A stretch of 64,000 nucleotides of DNA from Sisyra terminalis. Lineage: Eukaryota > Arthropoda > Insecta > Neuroptera > Sisyridae. The notes beneath the pieces were generated by a model, which saw only the letters and a list, made by a program, of their open reading frames with translations, was not told where the DNA came from and did no database searches. The position numbers and the translations under genes are program-made. Below are positions 22,210-34,139 of the stretch, piece by piece. Each line of letters begins with the position of its first letter. The first letter of the stretch is position 1. The DNA lies in the NCBI GenBank assembly GCA_958496175.1, contig OY292275.1:56931701-56995700 (forward strand), in the 5' to 3' direction.

Positions 22210-24055
22210 ATTACGCTGCATGGGAATAGTTGTCTTAACTACCTATGGTAAATTGTTTAGTATTTACATAAAAATTTGTTTATTTTTATATCTACATTTT
22301 AAATGTATACATAGTACTAAGCGATTACCGAAAACAAAAAGAAAATAAGGCAGGAAGACTAAAGGGACCACAAGAAATTCATCAACGAAAATTTAATAAA
22401 ATGTACACCAAAAGTATTGCAAATTCTAAACAAGAAAAAATTTCAAAGATTTTAATGTAAATATTGTATTAGATATAACGATCCTTTGGATTTAGTTTCT
22501 GGGTACCAAATTTGTTACAAAAATGTGTAACAGTCACACTAAATTAATAACAAAATCAAAAACAGTAATTAACAATATTGCGTTATTTACTTTTTTTCCA
22601 TTTTCTCCAATTTAGCTTCTTTTTCTAATTGTTTATCAAGTTTTTTTGCCAAAGCACTGCTTATTAATATTTCCAATTAGTCCTGATGACCCAATTTTTT
22701 GGTTCCTAAGAAATATCGTACCTTCAACAATGGTTATTATATTTAGAGTAATAGAGTGATGAGATCAAAAAGAATATACCTAAATTAGTAAAGCAAAAAA
22801 AATTAAGTTTAAATATTAAAAGTGAATCACTTTTAACATTAAAGAAGCATATTTTTGCTGATAAATCGATTGTGACCTTTAAATATCAATAAAAAACCTC
22901 GATAAAAATTTTAATTCATATTTTGGTTGATAGAAAGAAATTATAAATTAAGTGCTTAAAGAAATAAAAATTTCTTATTTATAAACCATCCTAGTATACA
23001 TTATGTACTTTGAACTAAAAGCAAAGAAAATTATTATGTTCATGAATGAAGGAAATATTATTATATAATTTTTTGGACGAAATATTTGTTTGTAAAGCAA
23101 CCCTAACCTTTTGTACTACAGAATTATCTAGCCTGGAGAATTTTTTAATAATTTCATTCGACGAAAATGAAATTACCTTCGTGTCACTATCTCACACATT
23201 ACACAAACTATTTTTAACAAAGTTGGAATACCTGAGTTAAAACTTTGGCCATTTAAATCTTGAATGTTCTACGAAATAGCTTCTAGAAACAGCCGAGTTA
23301 AAAGCCAATTATGTGGCAAATCCGGGACCACATTAAAGTCTATGAGATCTTTTTTAACTTTGCTATTTTTGCTACTTTTGTTCTTGCCAATTTGTAATAA
23401 CATTTTTGTTGAAAAGAATAGTTTGTACAGCGTATTATATTTACAGTGATGATTTCAAAAGATAATTAATTATATTATATATATGCAATTTCAAAAGAAT
23501 CACATCCCATACAAAATCCAATTGAATGAATATTGAAACGTAAATGCAAAATTGATTACAATAGTAAAATCAATCAGACAGAGCAAATTTAATAAAACCA
23601 TGTAAAATATTTTCTATAAAAACACAAGCAAATAAATCAGTCGAAATTAAATTCGAACTGTGTTGGAAAATATAATCAAAAGAGCAGTCAATAGTTTAGT
23701 AAGACGTAATAAAAATTTATTATGAATATGATGATGACGCTTTTGAAAAAAAAATAAGAAAAACTATATGAGAAAAACTCATCTGATCTGATCACATTTA
23801 CCGCATGCATGAGCTTTGCTTTCCGTAGAATAATATTAAAATAGACTATCGAAGAAAACGCAGTTTATTGCAGCAAATATAAAACACACGGGAAAAGCGC
23901 AGTTAGATTATTATAAATGGAAAGCAAGCAGAAAAATAAAATAGGCTGGAAAAAGGAATGATTGGAAACTGAATTTTGGTGTCTATATATAAAAGGAAGA
24001 CAACAGTAGCGTAGCGGGGCGAGAGCTGGGCGGGGGCATATGGGGGCAAATGGGG
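22210..24055. other. AT-rich DNA, no recognised gene
   Basis: Open frames of 61-64 codons at 23,046-23,240 and 23,264-23,449 lack motifs. A GC-rich patch at about 24,005-24,055 (AGCGTAGCGGGGCGAGAGCT) stands out just before a LINE fragment and is probably part of a mobile element. Confidence 0.5.
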
Positions 24056-24059
24056 TGCT

Positions 24060-24310
24060 AAATTGACGTTGATAATTCCATAAATGATTTTGATTTGAGA
24101 AAAACCCTAAAAAAATCTAAAAAATCTCCTGGCATCCATATTGATTCTCTATTTAAGCATAGGATACTTTTCCTCCAACTAGAAAAAAGTTCACATAGTT
24201 GTAGTCCATAAAAGTTCAAAACCCAAAAATAAAATCACTATTTACCAGCCTATCAGTTTGATGAGCATATTTTCGAAATTATTCGAGAAAATCGTCAAAC
24301 ATGGATATAA
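24060..24310 (+). pseudogene. LINE reverse transcriptase fragment (N-terminal part)
   Basis: One frame (about 24,075-24,200) reads NDFDLRKTLKKSKKSPGI, the K-K-S-P-G-x-D region before the RT fingers. A second frame (24,204-24,309) reads KPKNKITIYQPISLMSIFSK then LFEKIVKH, matching the conserved NYRPISLLSxxSKxFEKIV block. The two frames are out of register, so the copy has at least one frameshift. It covers a different slice of ORF2 from the fragments at 4.45, 15.0 and 50.15 kb. Confidence 0.7.
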
Positions 24311-24739
24311 TTTAATTAAATTTTACCCAAAACGAAATTTAGTTTTAGACCTCAGTACCCCTTGGCAACAAATCTTAAGACTCGTAAAAGTAATCGAAAA
24401 GGGTTTTAAAAAAAATATTAATCCATAGGTCACGGAGTGATCCAATACTAAAGGGGGTACTGAAAAGTATTGTCGTTTTTTCAATATACAATTAAAACCC
24501 AAAATTTTGTTACAACTATTGATTTTAAATCAATGATATAATCAAGCCTCGATAGTATCAACGTTTTGATATCTAGTAGTAAAATTTTAAATGCCATATT
24601 AGTAAAAATCAATTGATTCCTAAGGGCAGTAGAAAAAAATTACATTTTGAACATCACTAATTTCATTTTTTTATCACTTAGTAAATGTAGTAACGATTGA
24701 AATAAATAGAAATCCGATGAAATAACTTTGGACGATTAT

Positions 24740-26725
24740 AGTGGGTACGGTAATATCATCTCCCCCTTAATTAATTAGTTTTTTTTCCAGAGCTTTTCTT
24801 CTGCAGAGGAGTCTTCCACTACCCATTTTGCAGCGTAGGATTTTATCTGTTAACAATTTTTGGACACTTTTGGGTATTAGACCAATCAATTAAGATTGAT
24901 TAGAATTATCTGATAGTTCTTCGACTTTTTGGCATACATTTGGCACAATTTGCCCCCTTAACTTTAAATTGGTTAAATTTTTTGTTATATTTCATTGGTA
25001 CTAGTTGAAGAAATTAAAATTATCGAATTTGAACTAAAAAAAAAAACATTTGGCATTAATGGACTTCTAATGTACTAAGATAAACAATGGAAATGTTTTT
25101 AATAACGACTTTGCATTGCTATCCTGTGAAACTTGAAGAGCATACAATATCAAATTTATATTCTTTCGGATTTTCGGTCCTACCATTTCAATATAGATTT
25201 CGGAATAAAAAATATTTTGTAGTTTTTATTAAGTTAATAAATTAGTCTTATCATAAAATGTCTTTAGTACCACTTTGAAATAACTTATCAACAGATAATT
25301 ATCAATTGAATGACTATTACTTTTAAAAACAACATTCTTTTCCGGCACAACTAATACTAGATGAATACTGATAAAGTTTGCTTGGCTGTCAAAATACGTA
25401 TCTGTGCAATACATCAGAAATTCTTTTGTTTGAGCTGTTTTTTCAAATTTATGTTTTAATTCACATTTGTAAAATGTATTACTTAAATTAAACCACAATA
25501 TATTTAATATATTGTATAAGCATTATAAAACTGTTCAAAGTCAGCAGAAAAAAAATCTAATATGACATAATTAGATTGCTTGGGAGCAATATCACCTCCC
25601 ACTTAATAAATTAGTTTTTCCAGAGCTTTTCTTCTGCAGAGAGGTCTTCCATTGCCGTGTTGTAGCAAAGAATTTTCTCTGTTAACAGTTTTTGGAGACT
25701 TTTGGGTATTTAGCCGATCGATTAAGATTGATAAGGATTATTTGATAGCTTTTCAATTTTCTGGCATATATTTGGCACCATTTACCCCCTTAACTTTTTA
25801 TTGGTTAAATTTGTTGTAATATTTTGTTGATACCAGTTGAGGAAATGAAACTTTTCGAATTCTAACTTAAAAAAATTCATTTGGCATTAATGAACATCTA
25901 ATGCACCTAAATAAACATTGAAAAATTTTTTAAGTAACAACTTTGTTATCCTGTGAAACGCGAAGAGCATATAATTCCGAATTTAAATTATTTCGGGTTT
26001 TTGATCCTACCGTCTCAATACAGATTTCGGAATAAAATATTTCGTAGTTTTTATCAAGTTGATAAATTACTCTAATCATTAAATGTCTTTAGTACCACTT
26101 TGAAAGAACTTATCAATAGATAATTGTCAATTAAATGACTAACTTCTTTAAAAAGAACATTCTTTTCCGGTACACCTAATACTTGATGAACACTGACGAA
26201 GTTTGCTTGGCAATCGAAATACGTATCTGGGCAATACGTCAGAAATTCTTTTGTTTGAACTTTTTTTCAAATTTCAACAAGTTTTCGTTGCTATCCTGTG
26301 AAACTCGATGAGTATACAATACCAAATTTATATTTTTTCGGGTTTTCGGTCCTACCATTTCTATATAGATTTTGGGATAAAAAATATTTTGTTATTTCAT
26401 ACCAAGTTGATAAATTACTCTAATCATAAAATGTCTTTAGTATCACTTTGAAATAACTTATCAACAGATAATTGTCAATTGAATGACTATTACTGTTAAA
26501 AACAACATTCTTTTCTGGCACATCTAATACTAGAGGAACACTGATGAAGTTTGCTTAGCAATCGAAATACGTATCTGTGCCATACGTCAGAAATTCTTTT
26601 TTTGGACCTTTTGTCAAATATAATACTTAAATTTAAGCCCAATATAATTTATATATTGCATAAACAGTAAAGCTGTTCAAAGTTAGCAGAAAAAAAATCT
26701 AATATGACATTATTAGGTTGTTTGG
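24740..26725. repeat. ~835-bp unit in 2.5 diverged tandem copies
   Basis: Unit 1 runs about 24,744-25,578 and unit 2 about 25,579-26,275 (lacking its last part). Unit 3, about 26,276-26,725, begins mid-unit. Shared blocks include TTTCCAGAGCTTTTCTTCTG (24,786 and 25,616), GCTATCCTGTGAAAC (25,117, 26,291; shortened in unit 2), and CATAAAATGTCTTTAGTA. The minus strand of unit 1 has an 89-codon frame (25,229-25,498) whose translation is partly kept in units 2 and 3, so the unit may derive from a coding element. I do not recognise the protein. A further inverted piece is at 21,345-21,445. Confidence 0.8.
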
Positions 26726-26729
26726 CAAT

Positions 26730-28730
26730 CGAGAGGTGAAAATAATTATTACGCCTTGTCATAATAAAAATACCCACGTCGATGGCTAAGGTATACGAAA
26801 AAACGAAGATGACCTAATTTAAATGGTTTTGCGTTAACCGTTTTGCTACGAAACCCTACAAAATGTATACAAAATTGTAATCTTATAAGTTTTATCTCAT
26901 AAATGAGATGAAATATAATACTATAATAGCAGGAACAATCCAAGTAATTGCCACAACTATTTTGCTGGAGTTGATGAATTGCAATAATTTTTCCTCGACT
27001 AGAATTTAATGTGAGGGTAAAAACGGTGTGAATTTCTTTAAGAATTTTCCTCACACATGATCACATCTTTTTCCGCGGCGTTTGAGTATGTATGTGTGTT
27101 TCAAGATGTTCTTTATTTGACATATATATTTATTACACTTCTTCGTTGTCTTTATATCAAGACAGAACTTAATATAAAATATATCTTCCCGTATAAATTA
27201 AATACGCCAAATGTTTTGTTCGCTATAATTTTCAAACAAACTGAACAATTTTAGTGCTGGATATAAATTGTCTACCCGGAAATAAGGAACATTTAAATGT
27301 ATTAAACGTCTTTGTTTATTATCGCCGAGAAAAACAAATCTGCGAAAGTTTGCAAAGTCAATGGGATAAAACTAAGGGATTATTTTCAAAATATCTCTTT
27401 GTATAATTTAATCAAGGTAGCGAAAATGTTCCCGGATGGTGGAGCTGTTGGTACAATACTCTCCCGCATCCGGTTCAATGTTGAATTCGTTAAGGATTTT
27501 AAATATGATGAAAATGTTTCATTTAAAAAATGTTTTACACAAAAAAAATTAAAATAATAGAATAGCTGTGCTTTTTTTTTCATTTGGAAAATCAATAAAA
27601 TATTTTGTACCGGTAAAATGTTAATATTTTACACCGTTTTTTTCCCTATATTGTTGCTGAAACAATAACCTTAGTATATTGAGTGATAAAAGCTCGTCTA
27701 ACAAATTGTCGTTATTGTGAAAATATGATGTGAAAAATGTAACGTATGGATTTTTTTTGTGTAATGTCACTGTAAAAAATTAAAACTCAAAACATACATC
27801 AATTTCTTGTCTTTTTTTTCTAATGAAAAAAAAATAAAAAACAGCTGAGATGGGGTTTTTGAGGAAGGCAAAATGTCACAGAGAAAAATCCAAACAGAAT
27901 GGAACCACATGAGAATCCACCCTTATTCAATTTACATAGAAAAAGTGTATAGTGTAGTGTTTCTAACACTTTGTCCCACCACTCCAGCGAACGACTAAAG
28001 CAGATGGTACCCCAACATTGTACATTCTACAACGATATGACGTACTTGGCAAGAGTGTAGATTTGTTTTCATTTGGTCTTTGTGTCAGTCTCCATTGAGG
28101 ATATGTACGGAAAATAAACTCGCTATGAAAATTGAAAATAATAGCTGCAGGCTTTCCACTATACCTATACGAGTGCCATGGCATGCGCTGGTGGAATTCG
28201 CTGTGCGTTTTATGTGGGTACCGTGTGATATATGAGCTACATGAGCTATACACTTACATATCCCACATCCAATATACATATGAGAGCACATACTACACAT
28301 ATGCATCGGGGGCTATCCCCTTTCCAATCATTGTTATTGACATACCGAGATTAAATAAATTTTTTTTCAATATTATCTTAAAATATTAACTTTGATCAAG
28401 GCCAAAATGTTTCAACCATTTTCCGTTGATATTCATTTAAAAATTCATTGTTTTATTTCAAATATAACTTCATATAAAAAAAACGTTTAGAAAAAAATAC
28501 TTCATCATCAATTCAATTAAGTATTGATCACAAATAAATACGATAAGACCTAAGTATAATTTGGTGAAAAAAAGGATCACTCTTTTTAATTTAAACTATA
28601 ACTATCAAAACAATAATTAACCCAAGAATTTGAATAAATTCCTTGATTTAAAATTTTATTAGTTTTTTATAATTAGTAGGATAGAGTGGGGTTTAAAGGT
28701 CCGCCATGAGTATCTACTAGTGGTTCTATC
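26730..28730. other. AT-rich DNA, no recognised gene
   Basis: Contains open frames of up to 101 codons (26,749-27,054, minus) and 96 codons (27,963-28,253, minus) without recognisable domains. The part at 27,960-28,320 is less AT-rich, with frames open on both strands. I cannot tell an exon from chance here. Confidence 0.45.
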
Positions 28731-28732
28731 TA

Positions 28733-28930
28733 TACTAATATATAAAATTCTTACGTCTGTCTGTACATTTCGATTTTGAACCCAATTTTAGGGTAAATAT
28801 TTGTTTAAAGAGGCCCTTATTCCAAATTATACATTTTTAAAATTTTTGTCTGTCTGTCTGTCTGTGTGTCCCGATTTAACTAAAGAACGGAACAACCGAA
28901 TTTAATGAAATTTGGTATTAAGATACAACA
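28733..28930 (+). repeat. Repeat-element end with (GTCT)n
   Basis: CTATACTAATATATAAAATT, then GTCTGTCTGT (28,755), a (GTCT)5 run at 28,858-28,876, and GAACGGAACAACCGAATTTA followed by ATGAAATTTGGTAT. This order (ATACTAATATATAAA, GTCTGTCTGT, a CCGATTT-x-ATGAAATTTGGTAT box) is a widespread interspersed repeat end in insect genomes. I cannot place it in a class. It lies 150 bp before the satellite array and may be the element from which the array expanded. Confidence 0.5.
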
Positions 28931-29082
28931 CAATTTCCCACAGTCTATAGGCTACTTATTATTCCAAAAAATATTAAAAAAAGGTATTCACTAGGGATGA
29001 AAACAGAAATTTTTACTTTAGACAAATGTTATATATCATTGGAAAGGTAATTAAAAGTTAGAAAATTATAAAAATTGTTATT

Positions 29083-30712
29083 CCGGTTATTGTTGCGGTT
29101 ATTATTGCGGTTTTTGTTGCGGATATTTTTGCGGTTATTGTTGTGGTTATTGTTGCGGTTATTGTTGCGGCTATTATTGCGGTTATTGTTGCGGTTATTA
29201 TTGCGGTTATTGTTGCTGTTATTATTGCGGTTATTATTGCGGTTATGGTTGCGGTTATTATTGCGGTTATTGTTGCGGTTATTTTTTCGGTTATTTTTGC
29301 GGTTATTATTGCGATTATTGTTGCGGTTATTATTGCGGTTATTATTGCAGTTATTTTTGCGGTTATTATTGCGGTTATTGTTGCGGATATTTTTGCGGTT
29401 ATTGTTGCGGATATTTTTGCGGTTATTGTTGCGGTTATTGTTGCGGTTATTTTTGGGGTTATTGTTCTGGATATTTTTGCGGTTATTGTTGCGGTTATTA
29501 TTGCGGTTATTAATGCGGATATTTTTGCGGTTATTGTTGCGGAAATTTATGGGGTTATTGTTGCGGGTATTGTTGCGGTTATTTTTGCGGCTATTGTTCT
29601 GGATATTTTTGCGGTTTTTGTTGCTATTATTATTGCGGTTATTATTGCGGTTATGGTTGCGGTTATTATTGCGGTTATGGTTGCGGTTATTTTTGCGGTT
29701 ATGGTTGCGGTTATTATTGCGGTTATTGTTGCGGTTATTATTGCGGTTATTATTGCAGTTATTTTTGCGGTTATTATTGCGGTTATTGTTGCGGATATTT
29801 TTGCGGTTATTGTTGCGGATATTTCTGGGGTTATTGTTGCGGGTATTTTTGCGGTTATTGTTGCGGTTATTATCGCGGCTAATGTTGCGGATATTTTTGC
29901 GGTTATTGTTGCGGTTATTTTTGCGGTTATTGTTCTGGATATTTTTGCGGTTATTGTTGCGGTTATTTTTGCGGTTATTGTTCTGGATATTTTTGCGGTT
30001 ATTGTTGCGGTTATTATTGCGGTTATTGTTGCGGGTATCTTTGCAGTTATTGTTGCGGTTATTATTGCCGTTATTGTTGCGGGTATTTTTGCGGTTATTG
30101 TTGCGGTTATTATCGCGGCTAATGTTGTGGATATTTTGGCGGTTATTGTTGCTGTTATTTTTGCGGCTATTGTTCTGGATATTTTTGCGTTTAATGTTGC
30201 GGTTATTTTTGCGGTTATTGTTCTGGATATTTTTGCGGTTATTGTTGCGGTTATTAATGCGGATATTTTTGCGGTTATTGTTGCGGATATTTATGGGGTT
30301 ATTGTTGCGGGTATTTTTGCGGTTATTGTTGCGGATATTTTTGCGGTTACTGTATCGGTTATTTTTGCGGTTAATGTTGCGGTTATTTTTGCGATTATTG
30401 TTACGGTTATTTTTGCGGTTATTGTTGCGGTTATTTTTGCGGTTATTGTTGCGGTTATTTTTGCGGTTATTGTTACGGTTATTTTGCGGTAATTGTTGCG
30501 GATATTTTTGCGGTTATTGTTGCGGTTATTTTTGCGGTTATTGTTGCGGTTATTTTTGCTGTTATTGTTACGCTTATTTTTGCGGTTATTGTTGCGGTTA
30601 TTGTTGCGGGTATTTTTGCGGTTATTGTTGCAGTTATTATTGCGGTTAATGTTGCGGTTATTTTTGCGGCTATTGTTCTGGATATTTTTGCGGTTATTGT
30701 TGCGGATATTTA
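29083..30712 (+). repeat. Array zone 1: diverged GTT-type edge
   Basis: Units here mostly read GCGGTTATTGTT or GCGGTTATTTTT, with GCGGATATTTTT and GTTCTGGATATTTTT variants. The typical core unit GCGGTTATTTAT is rare. It has no long-range duplicated structure as clear as the core. The right edge of the array (57,370-57,761) has the same GTT-type composition. Confidence 0.85.
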
Positions 30713-33668
30713 AGCGGTTATTTATGCGGTTATTTTTGCGGTTATTATTGCGGTTATTTATGCGGTTTTGTTTTGCGGTTATTATTGCGGTTATTTATGC
30801 GGTTATTTTTGCGGTTTTTTTGTGCGGTTATTATTGCGGTTATTTTTGCGGTTATTATTGCGGTTATTTATGCGGTTATTTATTAGGTGATTTATGCGGT
30901 TATTTATGCGGTTATTATTGCGGTTATTTATGCGGTTATTTTTGCGGTTATTTATGCGGTTATTTTTGCGGTTTTTTTTGCGGTTATTATTGCGGTTATT
31001 TTTGCGGTTATTATTGCGGTTATTTATGCGGTTATTTATTAGGTGATTTATGCGGTTATTTATGCGGTTATTATTGCGGTTATTTATGCGGTTATTTTTG
31101 CGGTTATTTATGCGGTTATTTTTGCGGATATTATTGCGGTTATTTATGCGGTTATTTTTGCGGTTATTTATGCGGTTTTTTTGTGCGGTTATTTATGCGG
31201 TTATTTATGTGGTTATTTATGCGGTTATTTATGCGGTTATTTATGCGGGTATTATTGCGGTTATTTATGCGGTTATTTTTGCGGATATTATTGCGGTTAT
31301 TTATGCGGTTATTTATGCGTTTATTTATTTGGTTATTTATGCGGTTATTTATGCGGTATTTTTGTGCGGTTATTTATGCGATTTTTTTTGCGGTTATTTT
31401 TGCGGTTATTATTGCGGTTATTTTTGTGGTTATTTTTGCGGTTATTGTTACGGTTATTTTTTCGGTTATTGTTGCGGTTATTGTTGCGGGTATTTATGCG
31501 GTTATTTATGCGGTTATTATTGCGGTTATTTATGCGGTTATTTATGAGGTTATTTTAGTAGGTATTATTGCGGTTATTTATGCGGTTATATTAGCGGGTA
31601 TTATTGCGGTTATTTATGCGGTTATTTATGCGGTTATTTTTGCGGTTATTATAGCGGTTATTATAGCGGTTATTTATGCGGTTATTATTGCGGATATTTA
31701 TGCGTTTATTTATGCGGTTATTATTACGGTTATTATTGCTGTTATTTATGCGGTTATTTATGCGGTTATTTTTGCGGTTATTACTGCGGTTATTTTAGCG
31801 GTTATTATTGCGGTTATTTATGCCGTTATTTATGCGTTTATTTTTGTGGTTATTTATGCGGTTATTTTTGCGGTTATTATTGAGGTTATTGTTGCGGTTA
31901 TTATTGCGGTTATTTATGCGGTTATTTTTGCGGTTATTATTGCGGTTTTTTATGCGGTTATTATTGCGGTTATTATTGCGGTTATTATTGCGGTTATTTA
32001 TGCGGTTATTTATGCGGTTATTTTTGCGGTTATTATTGCGGTTTTTTATGCGGTTATTATTGCGGTTATTTATGCGGTTATAATAGCGGGTATTATTGCG
32101 GTTATTTATGCGGTTATTTATGCCGTTATTTTTGCGGTTATTATAGCGGTTATTATAGCGGTTATTTATGCGGTTATTATTGCGGTTATTTGTGCGGTTA
32201 TTTATGCGGTTATTATTGCGGTTATTTATGCGGTTATTTATGAGGTTATTTTAGTAGGTATTATTGCGGTTATTTATGCGGTTATATTAGCGGGTATTAT
32301 TGCGGTTATTTATGCGGTTATTATTGCGGTTATTTATGCGGTTATTTATGCGGTTATTTTTGCGGTTATTTATGCGGTTATTTTTGCGGATATTATTGCG
32401 GTTATTTATGCGGTTATTTTTGCGGTTATTATTGCGGTTATTTATGCGGTTATTTATGCGGTTATTTTTGCGGTTATTATTGCGGTTATTTATGCGGTTA
32501 TTTTTTCGGTTATTATTGCGGTTATTTATGCGGTTATTTATGCGATTATTTTTGCGGTTATTTATGCGGTTATTTGAGCGGTTATTATTGCGGTTATTTT
32601 TGCGGTTATTTATGCGTTTATTTTTGCGGTTATTTATGCGGTTATTTATGCGGTTATTTTTGCGGTTATTATTGCGGTTATTTATGCGGTTATTATTGCG
32701 GTTATTTTTGCGGTTATTATTGCGGTTTTTTATGCGGTTACATTGCGGTAATTATTGCGGTTATTTATGCGGTTATTTATGCGGTTATTTATGCGGTTAT
32801 TTATGAGGTTATTTTAGTAGGTATTATTGCGGTTATTTATGCGGTTATATTAGCGGGTATTATTGCGGTTATTTATGCCGTTATTTTAGCGGTTATTATA
32901 GCGGTTATTATAGCGGTTATTTATGCGGTTATTATTGCGGTTATTTATGCGGTTATTTATGCGGTTATTTATGCGGTTATTATTGCGGTTATTTATGCGG
33001 TTATTTATGAGGTTATTTTAGTAGGTATTATTGCGGTTATTTATGCGGTTATATTAGCGGGTATTATTGCGGTTATTTATGCGGTTATTTATGCCGTTAT
33101 TTTTGCGGTTATTATAGCGGTTATTATAGCGGTTATTTATGCGGTTATTATTGCGGTTATTTATGCGGTTATTTATGCGGTTATTATTGCGGTTATTTAT
33201 GCGGTTATTTATGAGGTTATTTTAGTAGGTATTATTGCGGTTATTTATGCGGTTATATTAGCGGGTATTATTGCGGTTATTTATGCGGTTATTTATGCGG
33301 TTATTTTTGCGGTTATTATAGCGGTTATTATAGCGGTTATTTATGCGGTTATTATTGCGGATATTTATGCGTTTATTTATGCGGTTATTCTTACGGTTAT
33401 TATTGCGGTTATTTATGCGGTTATTTATGCGGTTATTTTTGCGGTTATTACTGCGGTTATTATAGCGGTTATTATAGCGGTTATTTATGCGGTTATTATT
33501 GCGGATATTTATGCGTTTATTTATGCGGTTATTCTTACGGTTATTATTGCGGTTATTATTGTGGTTATTTATGCGGTTATTTTTGCGGATATTATTGCGG
33601 TTATTTATGCGGTTATTTTTGTGGTTATTATTGCGGTTATTTATGCAGTTATTATTGCGGTTATTTAT
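30713..33668 (+). repeat. Array zone 2: TAT/ATT units with a 204-bp higher-order repeat
   Basis: The unusual variant GAGGTTATTTTAGTAGGTAT followed by a GCGGTTATATTAGCGGG block occurs at 31,546, 32,242, 32,805, 33,009 and 33,213. The last three are exactly 204 bp apart (17 units), forming a tandem higher-order repeat. A related copy of the first part is at 57,144. The pair at 31,546 and 32,242 is 696 bp apart (58 units). Confidence 0.85.
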
Positions 33669-34139
33669 GCGTTTATTTAGCGGTCATTCATGCGGTTATT
33701 TTTGCGGTTATTATTGCGATTATTTATGCGGTTATTATTGCGGTTATTTATGCGGTTATTTATGCGGTTATTTTTGCGGTTATTTTTGCGGTTATTATTG
33801 CAGTTATATATGCGGTTATTTATGCAGTTATTATTGCGGTTATTTATGCGGTTATTTTTGCAGTTATTTATGCGGTTATTTATGCGATTATTATTGCGGT
33901 TATTTATGCGGTTATTTTTGCGGTTATTATTGCGGTTATTTATGCTGTTATTATTGCGGTTATTTATGCGTTTATTTAGCGGTCATTTATGCGGTTATTT
34001 TTGCGGTTATTATTGCGATTATTTATGCGGTTATTATTGCGGTTATTTATGCGGTTATTTATGCGCTTATTTTTGCGGTTTTTTTTGCGGTTATATATGC
34101 GGTTATTTATGTGGTTATTTATACGGTTATTTATGCGGT

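Noticed and set aside
27960..28390. Overlapping frames of 73-96 codons on both strands
   Set aside because: No domain, start context or splice signal favours either strand; probably chance in a less AT-rich patch.
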